The position numbers and the translations under genes are program-made. Source: Methylococcaceae bacterium (GTDB lineage Bacteria > Pseudomonadota > Gammaproteobacteria > Methylococcales > Methylomonadaceae). Taken from it: a stretch of DNA of 64,000 nt. Under the pieces are notes generated by a model. That model was not told where the DNA came from. It worked only from the letters and a program-made list of their open reading frames with translations, and ran no database searches. Positions 8,531 through 17,937 of the stretch are shown in pieces; within the stretch, counting starts at the first letter, position 1, and each line of letters starts with the position of its first letter. The stretch lies in contig JADKAL010000005.1 in the NCBI GenBank assembly GCA_016715325.1, positions 124,001-188,000 of the forward strand, written 5' to 3'.

Positions 8531-9832
8531 TCAAAATTTCAAGTTAAATCCTGCTGTTATCAAGTAATAGCCGAAATCGTTGAAGCGCTCTTTACCGTTA
8601 CCGCCAAGTTCGAATTCCGATTTATGCGCGTAATATTCGAAGCCCGCTTGGAGTTTTAATTGGTTGATAGGCTCCAAGTTATTGATTTCTTTGCTAACTT
8701 TTAGCCCTCCAGAGACGGTTCCAAATCCAGCTAAACGATAATCGCTGGAGTAAGATTTCAGATTTTTAGGGCTTAAAATAAAATTAAAGTTGGAATCAAA
8801 ACTCGCATTTAGGTCGCTGTTAGCAATAGGTTGGTAGAAGTCCGCCCTGTCTTGGGAGTAGTACCTGAACCGCGGAATGATTTGCCAACCATCGGCTATA
8901 GGTTGATGCCAACTGAATTCGACTGTATGGGCGTTGATTCCCCAATCGTTGGTGCTGAACCGGTAGTCGGCATGTAAAGCAGCATTATTGAACTGATCAA
9001 AATGCCTAACGTATTGAGTCAACCATGCCCATTCAAAGCGCTCCCTAGGGCGTTTCTCTGAGAGAGTGGTGTCAAAATCAGGCGCCATCAAGAAGCCGTC
9101 AAGATATAAATCCCCATGAAAGGTTACTTGCTTATAGGGATCTGTCAGGTATCCCTTATGGTAACCAAAGGTTATGTTGCTTTGTATTAACGAATCTTTA
9201 TCGATTACCTGGGACACACCTAACAAATATTGCATGCTGGTTTTGTGAGCTTTAAATCCGTCGGGAAGATTTGTCCAGGATGTAAAAGTCGGTTGTATCT
9301 CGTCAAACGCAACCGAAGCGCCGAAATTCAGTGTGGTTAATTTTTTATTAAAATCCAAACTTGCGGCAGTATTAAAATACTTTGAGGAATAATCATGTTC
9401 TCTCGAATAGCCTCCGCCGATATTAAGTGAAGCCGTATCGAAAAAATAAGTTAATGCAGCGCTAGCAGCATCGCGTTTTTCACAAATTGAATAACCGCAC
9501 TCGCTGGTTAGCGCTGCTCCCGATGCGCCGCTTAAAACTTGAGTGATTTTCCCGTTCGGTTCCCTTGTGTTGTAAATGGGCGAAGCACCGCCAATAATAT
9601 CTTCGACAATATTTACAGAGGCTGTCATGTTTTTTCCGATGGGTGTCGAAAGCGCGGCTTCATAAATATCGACCCCCATACGACCGCTTCCTTCTTGATA
9701 ATTGCCGTATTGAAAATCCGCGTTATAGGTTTCTTCAACGCGTCCTGCGTTAGCAGTTTGTATTAATCCGGGCAATGTCAGCGCGGCGCATGTTAGCTTA
9801 AAAGCAATATTCGAATTTTTTTCATTTTTCAT
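8531..9832 (-). CDS. DUF3570 outer-membrane protein
   Basis: 433 aa. Seen: signal peptide ending ALTLPGLIQTANA, then alternating amphipathic strands rich in Tyr, Asp and Gly and a terminal strand ending in Phe (LITAGFNLKF), typical of an outer-membrane beta-barrel. The N-terminal 'GRVEETYNADFQYGNYQE...GVDIYEAAL' region is the DUF3570 hallmark. Function is unknown for the family. It is the third gene of a TlpA - DUF4266 - DUF3570 run, 42 bp after the DUF4266 gene, and from established co-occurrence of these families probably works with the lipoprotein. Confidence 0.85.
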   Translation of the reverse strand: MKNEKNSNIAFKLTCAALTLPGLIQTANAGRVEETYNADFQYGNYQEGSGRMGVDIYEAALSTPIGKNMTASVNIVEDIIGGASPIYNTREPNGKITQVLSGASGAALTSECGYSICEKRDAASAALTYFFDTASLNIGGGYSREHDYSSKYFNTAASLDFNKKLTTLNFGASVAFDEIQPTFTSWTNLPDGFKAHKTSMQYLLGVSQVIDKDSLIQSNITFGYHKGYLTDPYKQVTFHGDLYLDGFLMAPDFDTTLSEKRPRERFEWAWLTQYVRHFDQFNNAALHADYRFSTNDWGINAHTVEFSWHQPIADGWQIIPRFRYYSQDRADFYQPIANSDLNASFDSNFNFILSPKNLKSYSSDYRLAGFGTVSGGLKVSKEINNLEPINQLKLQAGFEYYAHKSEFELGGNGKERFNDFGYYLITAGFNLKF

Positions 9833-9874
9833 AGCGAAGTCTTTTGTGATTAAGGTTCAGCGTTTGGCAACGGA

Positions 9875-10090
9875 TTAATTACAACCGCAACCGCCGCCAC
9901 CGCCGCCATAACCGCCTGCTGCGGCTTCTTTACTGAAAGCAGTGTGCTGACGTAAGCTGAATTCCAATGCGTCGGTTGTAAAAGCCATTTGCGAAAGCGC
10001 CAAATTTCCTCTTTCTCTGGGTTTAACTTCGGTACAAGCAGCACAGGATAAAAATAGGGCTATCAGTAAACAAAAGTTGATGGATTTCAT
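9875..10090 (-). CDS. DUF4266 lipoprotein with Gly-rich CGC tail
   Basis: 71 aa. Seen: lipoprotein signal peptide (lipid Cys16 or Cys19 in LSCAAC), a short polar helix (about 25-55), then a flexible glycine run that ends in C-G-C-N, i.e. Cys68 and Cys70 at the extreme C terminus. Known: DUF4266 proteins are tiny lipoproteins found with DUF3570 proteins. Inferred: the tail cysteines are a redox or metal-binding pair (or a modification site) served by the adjacent thioredoxin. The gene is 12 bp after tlpA; its ribosome site is weak, suggesting translational coupling. Confidence 0.8.
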   Translation of the reverse strand: MKSINFCLLIALFLSCAACTEVKPRERGNLALSQMAFTTDALEFSLRQHTAFSKEAAAGGYGGGGGGCGCN

Positions 10091-10102
10091 AATTTGAACC
10101 GG

Positions 10103-10609
10103 TTATTTAGCAAACAAAGTCGTAATTTTTTGTTCCAATTCAGTCACATCGCCGCTGGTAAAACCGTGATGAATGTGTTGTACAACGCCTTGTTTGTCTA
10201 CGATGAAAGACGTCGGCATCGATTCCACAACGAATTGATCCGACCATTCGCCTTTGGCGTCACGTAGTACGGTAAAGCCGACAGGGAATTCTTTGAGAAA
10301 TTTTTCGGCTTTAGCTTTATCTTCGTCCAAATTAATCCCCACGACTTCGAAGCCTTTCGACTTAAGTTTTTCGTGGAGCTTGTTGAGTAAGGGGAATGAA
10401 GTCCGGCACGGCGCGCACCAAGATGCCCAAAAGTCGACATAGACCACTTTGCCTGCAAATTGTTTTAAAGACGTCGGTTGATCTTTTTGCAAAGTAGGTA
10501 AAGTAAACTGCGGCGCCGGTTGACCAACATCAGTTGCATTGGCGTTAAGGCAAGTAAATCCGGTAATCATTACCAAAGCGACAGTACATATTTTTTTATT
10601 TTTTTTCAT
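10103..10609 (-). CDS. TlpA-like periplasmic thioredoxin
   Basis: 168 aa from the ATG at 10609, preceded by AAGAGGG; a longer in-frame start 22 codons upstream would spoil the signal peptide. Seen: signal peptide (TVALVMITGFTCLNANA), redoxin fold with WASWCAPC (active-site cysteines 65 and 68) and the cis-Pro segment ESMPTSFIVD. A periplasmic thiol reductant or oxidase. First gene of the TlpA-DUF4266-DUF3570 run; DsbD encoded downstream is the probable electron source. Confidence 0.9.
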   Translation of the reverse strand: MKKNKKICTVALVMITGFTCLNANATDVGQPAPQFTLPTLQKDQPTSLKQFAGKVVYVDFWASWCAPCRTSFPLLNKLHEKLKSKGFEVVGINLDEDKAKAEKFLKEFPVGFTVLRDAKGEWSDQFVVESMPTSFIVDKQGVVQHIHHGFTSGDVTELEQKITTLFAK

Positions 10610-10988
10610 GGAATCCCTCTTAAAAATAATTAATAAACAACAGGTTGTTGTTGATAGAGCTATTTTAAAATCCAAAAGCTCAGCAGTAAAAGTAGGAAGA
10701 AACGTACTTGCGGTTTGATAGTAATTGTCGAAAATTAACTGATACTTAAAATTACAAAATAAAAAATCATTGATTAATTAGAAGTGTTTTTTTTTATTTG
10801 CTTATTGAAAATTTGGGTGGATTGATTGTTCGGGAAACGAATTTATTTTTTATTATTTTTAAGCATCGTTTAATTAAAGGCCGTTAGTCTGCCCTCGACC
10901 TTTCTTAAAAACGGATTGTTTATCAAGACAGAGAAGGCCATTTTTAAGATTGGTTATTTCATTTACGACAATTTAGAGGTCATTAACT
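10610..10988. other. Divergent intergenic region
   Basis: About 380 bp, strongly AT-rich, separating tlpA (leftward) from the CxxCH protein gene (rightward). It must hold both promoters. No palindromic operator or RNA element is evident by eye. Confidence 0.4.
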
Positions 10989-11644
10989 ATGAATAAAAAA
11001 AACATTATTGGAAGTACAGGTACTGCGCTGCTGTTAGTGTTGGCGTCGCAACTGATTGTTACTGAGGCGCAAGCAACGGATAAAATTTATGCTCAAGCAG
11101 CTGCGTTAAAAGTGATTCCTGTTACCCCAATCACCACAAACACGACTAAATGTATGGCTTGTCATGCCGTTCCTGCTGGAGCAAAGCAGATAAAGTCAAT
11201 TTAAAACCGGGTATTAAAACAGCGTGGTCGGCGGATAAAACCAAATTGACTGCACTCAAAACGCTGCTAAATACGTTGCCGACAACAACAGTGGGGTCTG
11301 CAACATCCGGCGTTGCTAAAACCGATGTCTACGAAGTTTACTGTGTAGCGCCTGCGACTTCGTTGATCGCTTCAGTTTCCGATTTGGCACCGGTCAAGCC
11401 GGCAACCGTGAGTATTCAAATTAAAAAAGGAGCCGCACTCTCTCCTGCAAAAACCGATACGGTCGATGGCGACGCAGGTTTTAGCCCGACAACAACGCTT
11501 GCAGGCGGCGTAGGTCCTTACACTGTAAATGTCACTAAAAATGCTTCAACAACAGTGGGTGCGGAAACCTACAAAGGGCTGCTTTCGTGCAAAAACGGTG
11601 CTGCTTCTGTTGGTTTAGCTTGGCGTTTAGTTACAAACAACTAA
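10989..11644 (+). pseudogene. Secreted CxxCH (monohaem c-like) protein, frameshifted
   Basis: Two overlapping frames make one protein of about 218 aa if one A is added to the AAA run at 11183-11185. Seen: signal peptide (ALLLVLASQLIVTEAQA), then TTKCMACHAVPAGA, a single CxxCH haem-c motif near residue 55, joined through KADKVNLKPG to a Thr/Ala-rich domain with two further cysteines (EVYCVAP, LLSCKNG). No methionine ligand is certain. Inferred role: periplasmic or extracellular electron carrier, or a protein with the motif but no haem. It is divergent from the TlpA-DUF4266-DUF3570 genes. The break looks like a homopolymer undercall, not decay. Confidence 0.65.
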
Positions 11645-11804
11645 TTTTCGTCAGATTTAATTTGTAACATTCTTTTGAGAAGCGTCGGTCATTTTTCTGA
11701 CCGGCGCCTTGTAGGAAATGAAATATACTAGCTAGGTCAAAAATGGCCTGTATTCATAAGCATTATTGCTTTTTAAGCAGCATTCGCGATCCCAAATAAC
11801 GATT

Positions 11805-12707
11805 ATGTGTCTTTACATATCACAATATTCAGGTCCCAATTCTTTCTTTCGAGGAAGTCTACTAGGTTGCCTCATCTTACTCTCTAACGGAACTAACGCA
11901 GAATCGTCCCAAACATCAATATCGAAACAAATTTCAATGCTTGATTTTGTTTCGACTACCCATAAAGGCAGCGAGTATCGACTCGAAGTCAGACAGATGC
12001 CGTTAGGGCAGGTATTGAAGCGAATCGAAGCTGAAACTCAGGTGCCTATTCATTATTCAGTACTACCTGAGGGGTTGGTTACGGCGACGTGTGTTGGGTC
12101 GGCTCTCAAAACGATTTTGGAATGTCTGCTCGACAGAAAAGCCGATTTAATCGTTCGGTATTCCGCCGATAAAATCCAATCGAATGGCACTATCCTCGAA
12201 ACTTGGGTGCTCGGTTCAAGATTGGATGGAGCTGTTGCTAGAAATTGTCCTGTCCCGCTAGAACATTATATCGACGCTACTACCTTACCTGAAAACCAAC
12301 AAGAGGAGGAAGTCGCTCGATTACGAACGCAAGAATTATTGAAGATGGCTCGTTCTGAAAATCCTGAAGAACGCGCCAGCGCAATCGGCGCTTTTCTGTC
12401 CGAGGGTGGTGAAGACGATCCTGAAATTACCGCCGCCCTTGAGCATGCATTAACAGATGAAGATGGTAATGTAAGGGCGCAAGCGGTCTCAAATTTATCG
12501 CATCGAGGAGATAACGCTAGTAATTCGTCAATCGTTCAAGAAGCTTTACAGGACAGTTCCCCCGATGTCAGGATGATGGCGGTCGATAGCATTACCGACG
12601 ACGAGGCGTTACTTCGACTGGCAATTCAGGATAGCGATGAAACCGTGAGGAGCTTGGCTGGCCTGAAATTAGAACAACTGACACAAGACAACAACGCTGT
12701 TAAATAA
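11805..12707 (+). CDS. Exported STN-domain / HEAT-repeat protein
   Basis: 300 aa from the ATG at 11805; a TTG at 11766 is in frame but the signal peptide starts better here (FRGSLLGCLILLSNGTNA). Seen: residues about 45-130 look like a secretin/TonB short N-terminal domain (LEVRQMPLGQVLKRIEAETQVPIHYS), and residues about 180-295 are three or four HEAT-like helical repeats (DGNVRAQAVSNLSHRG, SPDVRMMAVDSITDD, DETVRSLAGLKLEQL). No enzyme motif. Probably a periplasmic scaffold. Stands alone 160 bp after the CxxCH gene. Confidence 0.65.
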   Translation: MCLYISQYSGPNSFFRGSLLGCLILLSNGTNAESSQTSISKQISMLDFVSTTHKGSEYRLEVRQMPLGQVLKRIEAETQVPIHYSVLPEGLVTATCVGSALKTILECLLDRKADLIVRYSADKIQSNGTILETWVLGSRLDGAVARNCPVPLEHYIDATTLPENQQEEEVARLRTQELLKMARSENPEERASAIGAFLSEGGEDDPEITAALEHALTDEDGNVRAQAVSNLSHRGDNASNSSIVQEALQDSSPDVRMMAVDSITDDEALLRLAIQDSDETVRSLAGLKLEQLTQDNNAVK

Positions 12708-13136
12708 CGCCGTGTCGCTGTAAATAGCTTTGAGGCGCGTGGTTTTTGCGCTTTGTCTACGTTTAAACGTTTATTTTTCCAGAAAAAATAAACGCTGGAA
12801 TTAAGTATAAATCTTATTCGTGTTAAACTCGCAACGTTTTGCTATTGGCTCCAACACGCTTTTAAAATAATTTAGATGGCTGCTCACTCACCTCAGGTAA
12901 TGGAATTCAAAATTTTAGATGAACTCCATTAGCGATTCATAAAATCGGGTTTTTCAGTACAAGGTATTTTAACTTTATGCATTGGAAATACTTCGTTTAT
13001 TTTAACGGTACAGCGCTGTTTCTAAGTTTTTGATAATATTGAATGACGGCAGCTGCATAAAAAAAGTTATGAGCGAAACTTTTTCGAACGATTTTTAAAA
13101 CTCACTCTATTAGCGCTGTTAACGGTTATATAAATT
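12708..13136. other. Gene-free region with AT hairpin
   Basis: No gene seen. It contains an 11-bp perfect hairpin at 12768-12794 (CGTTTATTTTT, loop CCAGA, complement) about 60 bp after the STN-HEAT gene, which could end transcription from the left, and AT-rich sequence that must include the promoter of the cation efflux gene. Confidence 0.4.
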
Positions 13137-14039
13137 ATGTCCCAATCCAATTCAACCAAAGCCGTACTTTACGCATTTTCAGCCAACTTAGGCATTGCTT
13201 TAGCTAAATCGGGCGCCGCAATGTGGACGGGTTCGGGTTCCATGTTAGCCGAAGCGATTCATTCTTATGCCGATTGCGGCAATCAAGTCCTTTTGCTGAT
13301 CGGCATGAAACGGTCGGGAAAAGAGGCGACTCAAAAACATCCAATGGGCTACGAGCGCGAAGCTTATATTTGGTCGATGATGGTGGCGATTATTCTATTT
13401 TCAGTGGGCGGGCTTTTTGCCGTTTACGAAGGCTGGCAGCGTTACTTTGAGCCGCATGAGATTGAAAACGCCAAAATTGCTTTGCTTATTTTGGTTGTGG
13501 CTGTCGTCATGGAAAGCCTTTCATTAAAAGGCGCCTTATCGGCGATGGCGGAGGAAAAAGGCGAACGGTCTTTGTGGCAATGGTTTAAACAAACTCATTC
13601 CAGCGAGTTGATGGTTGTTACCGGCGAAGATATTGCGGCGTTACTAGGGTTGGTGATTGCATTGGTGACTTTAAGCCTTGCCGTATTGACCGGGAATTCG
13701 GCCTTCGACGCAATCGGTTCGATAATGATCGGTATTTTGTTGATTGTCGTGGCGGCGGTTGTGGGGGTCGAAGTCCATTCGTTGTTAATCGGCGAATCTG
13801 CTGACGGAATCCGGGTCGAGATTAAAGCTTATCTCGAAGCGCAACCTTCGGTGATAAAAGTGCTCAACATTTGGGCTATTAATCACGGTAATTCCGTCAT
13901 GGTCATGATTAAAGCCGAACTCAAACCCGATATGCCGGTAATAAACGCTGTGAGTGAGATTAATGCAATGGAAAAGCAGATCAAATCGACACATAGTCGT
14001 GTTAAATGGATTTTTTTTGAGATCGATAACGAAGATTGA
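13137..14039 (+). CDS. Cation diffusion facilitator transporter
   Basis: 300 aa. Seen: six hydrophobic helices; HSYADCGNQ in helix 2 and EDIAALLG in helix 5 carry the acidic metal-site residues of the CDF family; a cytoplasmic C-terminal domain follows (about 215-300). Exports divalent metal (Zn, Co, Fe or Mn) in exchange for protons. The helix-2 site reads HxxxD rather than the Zn-type HxxxD/DxxxD pair arrangement that I can assign with certainty, so the metal is left open. Its stop codon lies inside the left end of a MITE-like repeat. Confidence 0.88.
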   Translation: MSQSNSTKAVLYAFSANLGIALAKSGAAMWTGSGSMLAEAIHSYADCGNQVLLLIGMKRSGKEATQKHPMGYEREAYIWSMMVAIILFSVGGLFAVYEGWQRYFEPHEIENAKIALLILVVAVVMESLSLKGALSAMAEEKGERSLWQWFKQTHSSELMVVTGEDIAALLGLVIALVTLSLAVLTGNSAFDAIGSIMIGILLIVVAAVVGVEVHSLLIGESADGIRVEIKAYLEAQPSVIKVLNIWAINHGNSVMVMIKAELKPDMPVINAVSEINAMEKQIKSTHSRVKWIFFEIDNED

Positions 14040-14180
14040 TTTTAGGTTCGGCTTTTGAAGTTTTAACTTCCGTTCACCCTTGTACCCTTTGGGTAATGAG
14101 CCTGTCGAAAAGTGGTTTGATTCTTAGAATCACTCAGCAGAAACGGTTCAGACTTTAAATGGCCGAATCTAGATATTACG
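14035..14180. repeat. MITE-like repeat, copy 3
   Basis: Ends GATTTTAGGTTCGGC and GGCCGAATCTAGATAT are inverted; the inside has GAAGTTTTAACTTCCGTTC and a palindrome TTGTACCCTTTGGGTA also present at 38391. The left end overlaps the stop codon of the cation efflux gene. Confidence 0.55.
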
Positions 14181-14198
14181 AAACTCGGCTCGCCGGAT

Positions 14199-14228
14199 CG
14201 AAAAAAGGCTAAATAATAAATTTAGCCT
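14199..14228 (-). terminator. Intrinsic terminator of the exopolysaccharide operon
   Basis: On the minus strand an 8-bp stem AGGCTAAA/TTTAGCCT with loop TTTATTA is followed directly by TTTTTT. It starts 4 bp after the stop codon of the CpsD-like gene, a textbook Rho-independent terminator. Confidence 0.85.
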
Positions 14229-14232
14229 AAAC

Positions 14233-15024
14233 TCAATAGCTTTTATGTTCTGGCGGGTTTTGAGATTTATTGAGGACCGTTCCGAGAAGATTTTTTCCCG
14301 AAAGCAGTTTTAAAGTTTTCTTCAATTCTTCCGGTTGCGTTTTTCCTTCCTCAACAACCAGTAAAACAGCGTCGTAGTAGTCGGTTGTAGCGAGAACGTC
14401 GTCGGTGGCTAGCACCGGGGGAAGGTCGAAAATGATGATTCGAGACTGATTACGGCTACTGATTTCGTTCATCAGTGTTTTCATTCGAGGACCCGATAGT
14501 ATTTCGGATGAACCTATCGCTTGTCCTCTTCCGGGCAAAATAGTTAAACGATCTATACCGGGGTTTATTAAAATTTCGGATAAGGGTTTATCGGAAAGGA
14601 AATAATCTCTTAATCCGCTTTCATTTTCCAAGCCGAAGTACCAATGCACTTTGGGGTACTTTAAATCTAAGTCCACCAATAAAATCGATTGGTTTAAATC
14701 CAAAGCCATTGCAATCGCAAGATTTACGGAAACCGTCGATTTACCGACGCCTTGGGTCGGCGCGGTGACCGCAAAGCTGTTCCAATTATTGTCGCGTAAT
14801 TGTTTGAGTATTTTGGTCCGAAGCATTCTAAAGGCTTCGAATTCAGGATTGTTGTTGTGCAAACTCACAATCCGTCTTTCTCTCATTAAGTCTTGGTCGA
14901 TTTTATGGTAGACACCATATCCGGGAACAATTTGATCGCGATAAATATTTTTTAACGAAGATTGTGCTTGCTCAAGCTCAGCATTTTGTATGGCTTTATC
15001 TAACGCGTCGTGAATGCTGGTCAT
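14233..15024 (-). CDS. CpsD/CapB-family exopolysaccharide tyrosine autokinase
   Basis: 263 aa. Seen: P-loop GVGKST (92-97), Walker A' LLVDLDLKYP and the later IIFDLPPVLATDD motif of bacterial tyrosine kinases. The C terminus ends in a single Tyr rather than the usual Tyr cluster, so autophosphorylation may be reduced or occur elsewhere. Works with the Wzz-like protein encoded just upstream to control polymer length and export. Ribosome site CCGGAGAACAAA. Last gene before the terminator. Confidence 0.88.
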   Translation of the reverse strand: MTSIHDALDKAIQNAELEQAQSSLKNIYRDQIVPGYGVYHKIDQDLMRERRIVSLHNNNPEFEAFRMLRTKILKQLRDNNWNSFAVTAPTQGVGKSTVSVNLAIAMALDLNQSILLVDLDLKYPKVHWYFGLENESGLRDYFLSDKPLSEILINPGIDRLTILPGRGQAIGSSEILSGPRMKTLMNEISSRNQSRIIIFDLPPVLATDDVLATTDYYDAVLLVVEEGKTQPEELKKTLKLLSGKNLLGTVLNKSQNPPEHKSY

Positions 15025-15132
15025 TTTGTTCTCCGGTTAGTTGTAAAGCCGATAATAATTAGCGAATTAAACAACTAAGATTAGTTTAGTTACTGATTTC
15101 CGTCTAAGTGATTTTTATGGTATCTGCTAATT

Positions 15133-16707
15133 TTAGAACAACATTGTTATGTTGTCCGAGATCTTGTTGACCAATATGTCGAGCGGCATATAAAAAAAGT
15201 GTATTGCTGCAGTGGCGCCGATAATTAATCCCAAAATTAAGATAATGAAGTTAATTTTATTTCTTCGGCTTCTTTTTAAATCATCCTGGTTTTCGATATA
15301 GGGAATGACGGCTAAAGGTTCCGACCCCATGATATGCGTGAGCGAACTATGATTGCGGATACTGCTATCCATCGCTTCCGCAAGTAGGCCGGCGCCTAAC
15401 CCGCCTGCGATGGAAAATAAGAAACCGGCAAATAATATTTTGATCCTATTGGGTTTTTCGGGCTTTTCAGGAAGTCTTGGCGGTTCGAGTAAAGTAAATT
15501 TCTCGGCTTTTTGTTCGACTTCGAGATTTTGCGATAATTTAGCCTCTAAATATTTAGCTTTTAATTCGTTATATTTCGCTTTATGGTTTTCCAAGTCGCG
15601 CATCAGATCGGAATAGCCGCGTTCTACTTGATGCGTTTGCGACACGTTAGCTTCCAATTTTTTTAATTGATCGTTAAGGCTGATTTTTTGTTGATTTAGA
15701 TTTTTAGCTTCAACATTCGCAAGGTTCATTTCGCTTTGGATTTGGATGTAGGCCGGATTATTGATTTGTGCCGTTGAGGGTTCGTCCTTACCTTCCTCTT
15801 TAAAATTATCCAGCTTGCGTTTCAAAGCTTTAACGTCTGGGTGCGTGCTTGAATATTTATCCAGTAAATTCTTATATTCATTTTCAATCGAAGCACGTGT
15901 TTCTATTATTGTATTTTTAGTATTGCCCGCATCGACAATTACCGGACTGGTAACGGCGAGCTGATTGCTTAAATTAATTTTTCGTTCTTGCAGCATTTTT
16001 TCTTGCAACTGTATTTGCTGCAATGAGTTTTCAATGCGGCTAATCGCACTTAAGTTGACAGTGAGTAATTCCGGTAAACTCCCGCTGTATTTATCTTTAT
16101 ATTCGGCGAGCTGGTTTTCGATTTTCTGGATTTCTAACTTGAATTTATCGGCTTCTTCTTGAAGAAATTTAGTCGATTCTTCGGCGCGTTGGGTTCTTGA
16201 TCTGATATTTTCGTCCAGAAATAAGGTGACTAATTCATTGGCTACTTTTTGAGCGATGCCGGCCGCTTTATAATCGAACGATAAGGTGAAAGCTAACGTG
16301 GCTTTAGTATTTTTACCTTTTCCGATGACGTCCGCGTTGATAAGTTCTAAGGTCGTCGATTCTTTAAACTGTTCGGCTAAATCGGATGAGTTAACGGCCT
16401 TTTTTTCATTCTTATAAAGATTAAATTTTTCGATAATCTTATTTAAGTTATCGATGGTCATCAATTTTTGTTGAATTTGGCGTATTCTTTCGTCTGCAAA
16501 ACTGATGACGGTAGATTTAACAAGATCCGACGGGATATGTTGTTGCTCGATGAGTATCGTCGCTTTGGAGCGGTAAACCGGAGGCAATGCGATGGTCAAT
16601 ATGACGCTCAAAAAAAGCAAAACTAACATCGGAACAATGATGGTGTATTTACGTCTGCGAAGGATTTGCAGATAGTCTTTAATCGATTTTTCTTGTTCCA
16701 GTTCCAT
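15133..16707 (-). CDS. Wzz/GumC-type polysaccharide chain-length protein
   Basis: 524 aa. Seen: N-terminal transmembrane helix (TIIVPMLVLLFLSVILTIAL), a long periplasmic coiled-coil region (about 150-400), Pro-rich PPRLPEKPEKPNR before a second transmembrane segment (about 430-450), and an extra hydrophobic C-terminal helix (INFIILILGLIIGATAAI). This is the Wzz/PCP layout without a fused kinase; the kinase is the separate downstream gene. Operon with the beta-barrel gene 6 bp upstream. Confidence 0.9.
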   Translation of the reverse strand: MELEQEKSIKDYLQILRRRKYTIIVPMLVLLFLSVILTIALPPVYRSKATILIEQQHIPSDLVKSTVISFADERIRQIQQKLMTIDNLNKIIEKFNLYKNEKKAVNSSDLAEQFKESTTLELINADVIGKGKNTKATLAFTLSFDYKAAGIAQKVANELVTLFLDENIRSRTQRAEESTKFLQEEADKFKLEIQKIENQLAEYKDKYSGSLPELLTVNLSAISRIENSLQQIQLQEKMLQERKINLSNQLAVTSPVIVDAGNTKNTIIETRASIENEYKNLLDKYSSTHPDVKALKRKLDNFKEEGKDEPSTAQINNPAYIQIQSEMNLANVEAKNLNQQKISLNDQLKKLEANVSQTHQVERGYSDLMRDLENHKAKYNELKAKYLEAKLSQNLEVEQKAEKFTLLEPPRLPEKPEKPNRIKILFAGFLFSIAGGLGAGLLAEAMDSSIRNHSSLTHIMGSEPLAVIPYIENQDDLKRSRRNKINFIILILGLIIGATAAIHFFYMPLDILVNKISDNITMLF

Positions 16708-16713
16708 AGTTTT

Positions 16714-17937
16714 TTATTTTGAAATGCTCAAGCCTTGCCAATTAAAGTTGAGTGTTAGCATGATCAGATGCGATTCGGCAAAGTTGTTGGCGGATAGATT
16801 CCCGAAGTCGTCTTGGGTTCTATCTTGGGTTCTGTAGCGATAGCTACCGGAAAGCGTCCACTCGGGAGCCAAGTGCCAATTGATGCTGGGTTGCAAGACG
16901 ATGTTTTCCCGGCTTGCTTGATCGTTAAAGTTAACTTGTGTCGATTCGGAATAATAGATATTAAAGCCCGTCGATAAGTTTTCAGCTATACGGTAGTTTA
17001 AAAACATACCGGCATCGGTTTGTTCTTGAAGACGACCAAAGTTAGAAGGCGCCAGCGATCGTCTGAAGCTAAAACTCGTGGTCAAATTATCGGTTGTATA
17101 GTCTGCGCTAAAATCGGCTAAAAATCCGACGGAGGAACTCGTAACCGAAGAAATTGTTGAGTCCGTTTGACGAATGCCGACCGTTCCCGACAGTTTCCAC
17201 TTTTCCGATAAATTGTAAGCATTTGTTAAGTTAATCCCGTAGCTATCGAAGTTAATGTTCGATGTTTGCGACGAGCCGCTTTGTTTTGATTCATAATTAG
17301 AGAAGAATAAACCGAGGCTGCTGGAGAAACGTTCAGTCCATGTGCGTTGCCAAGCAAAATTAATTTCTAAGTTATTATAATTTCTGAATAAGTCATTGGT
17401 GGCATTGTCGAATGAAGTTGCCGAATAAGACGATGCTAGAGTTAGGTTGTCGATTTCAGACAGATGATAAGTCAATGAAGGCGACACGGATTGGGTAGTG
17501 CTGACTGCATTTGCAGAAAAATTTCCCGAGGTTTGTAAGGCATTGTTTCGCGTAGGCGTAATTGAATGGTTTAACGCAATTCCCCAATCGAAACGTTCGG
17601 TTTTATATTTACCGCTGAGAGCATAGTTTTGCATGTCTTGGTTAAAACCCGGTAAATCCGAGTAAACTTGTGTGCCGTATAGGGCGTCGGCTCTGATCTC
17701 GGATACGTCGGTGGTATGACTCAGCGTTAGGACCGGTATGATCTTATAAAAGAAAGATCCTTGCGCATTTTGTTGCATTTGTACATTCGAATCGTAGCCT
17801 AGCGATTGGTCGATAGAACTTTTCAGCGACCATTCCGCCGACAGCGCCGAGCCTGAGGCCGCTAACAGCACCACGCCGACTACAAGGCGTTTTGCTACGG
17901 TTGTTCTAAGCAAGTTATTACGGAACAACAACAACAT
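16714..17937 (-). CDS. Outer-membrane beta-barrel protein of the EPS cluster
   Basis: 407 aa. Seen: signal peptide (VVGVVLLAASGSALSA), then repeated amphipathic strands with many Ser/Thr/Asn and Tyr/Trp girdles, ending LTLNFNWQGLSISK. Matches the beta-barrel proteins that accompany exosortase/PEP-CTERM polysaccharide loci. Probably aids polymer passage across the outer membrane. Its start overlaps the restored 3' end of the Wza-like gene by 20 bp. Confidence 0.8.
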   Translation of the reverse strand: MLLLFRNNLLRTTVAKRLVVGVVLLAASGSALSAEWSLKSSIDQSLGYDSNVQMQQNAQGSFFYKIIPVLTLSHTTDVSEIRADALYGTQVYSDLPGFNQDMQNYALSGKYKTERFDWGIALNHSITPTRNNALQTSGNFSANAVSTTQSVSPSLTYHLSEIDNLTLASSYSATSFDNATNDLFRNYNNLEINFAWQRTWTERFSSSLGLFFSNYESKQSGSSQTSNINFDSYGINLTNAYNLSEKWKLSGTVGIRQTDSTISSVTSSSVGFLADFSADYTTDNLTTSFSFRRSLAPSNFGRLQEQTDAGMFLNYRIAENLSTGFNIYYSESTQVNFNDQASRENIVLQPSINWHLAPEWTLSGSYRYRTQDRTQDDFGNLSANNFAESHLIMLTLNFNWQGLSISK

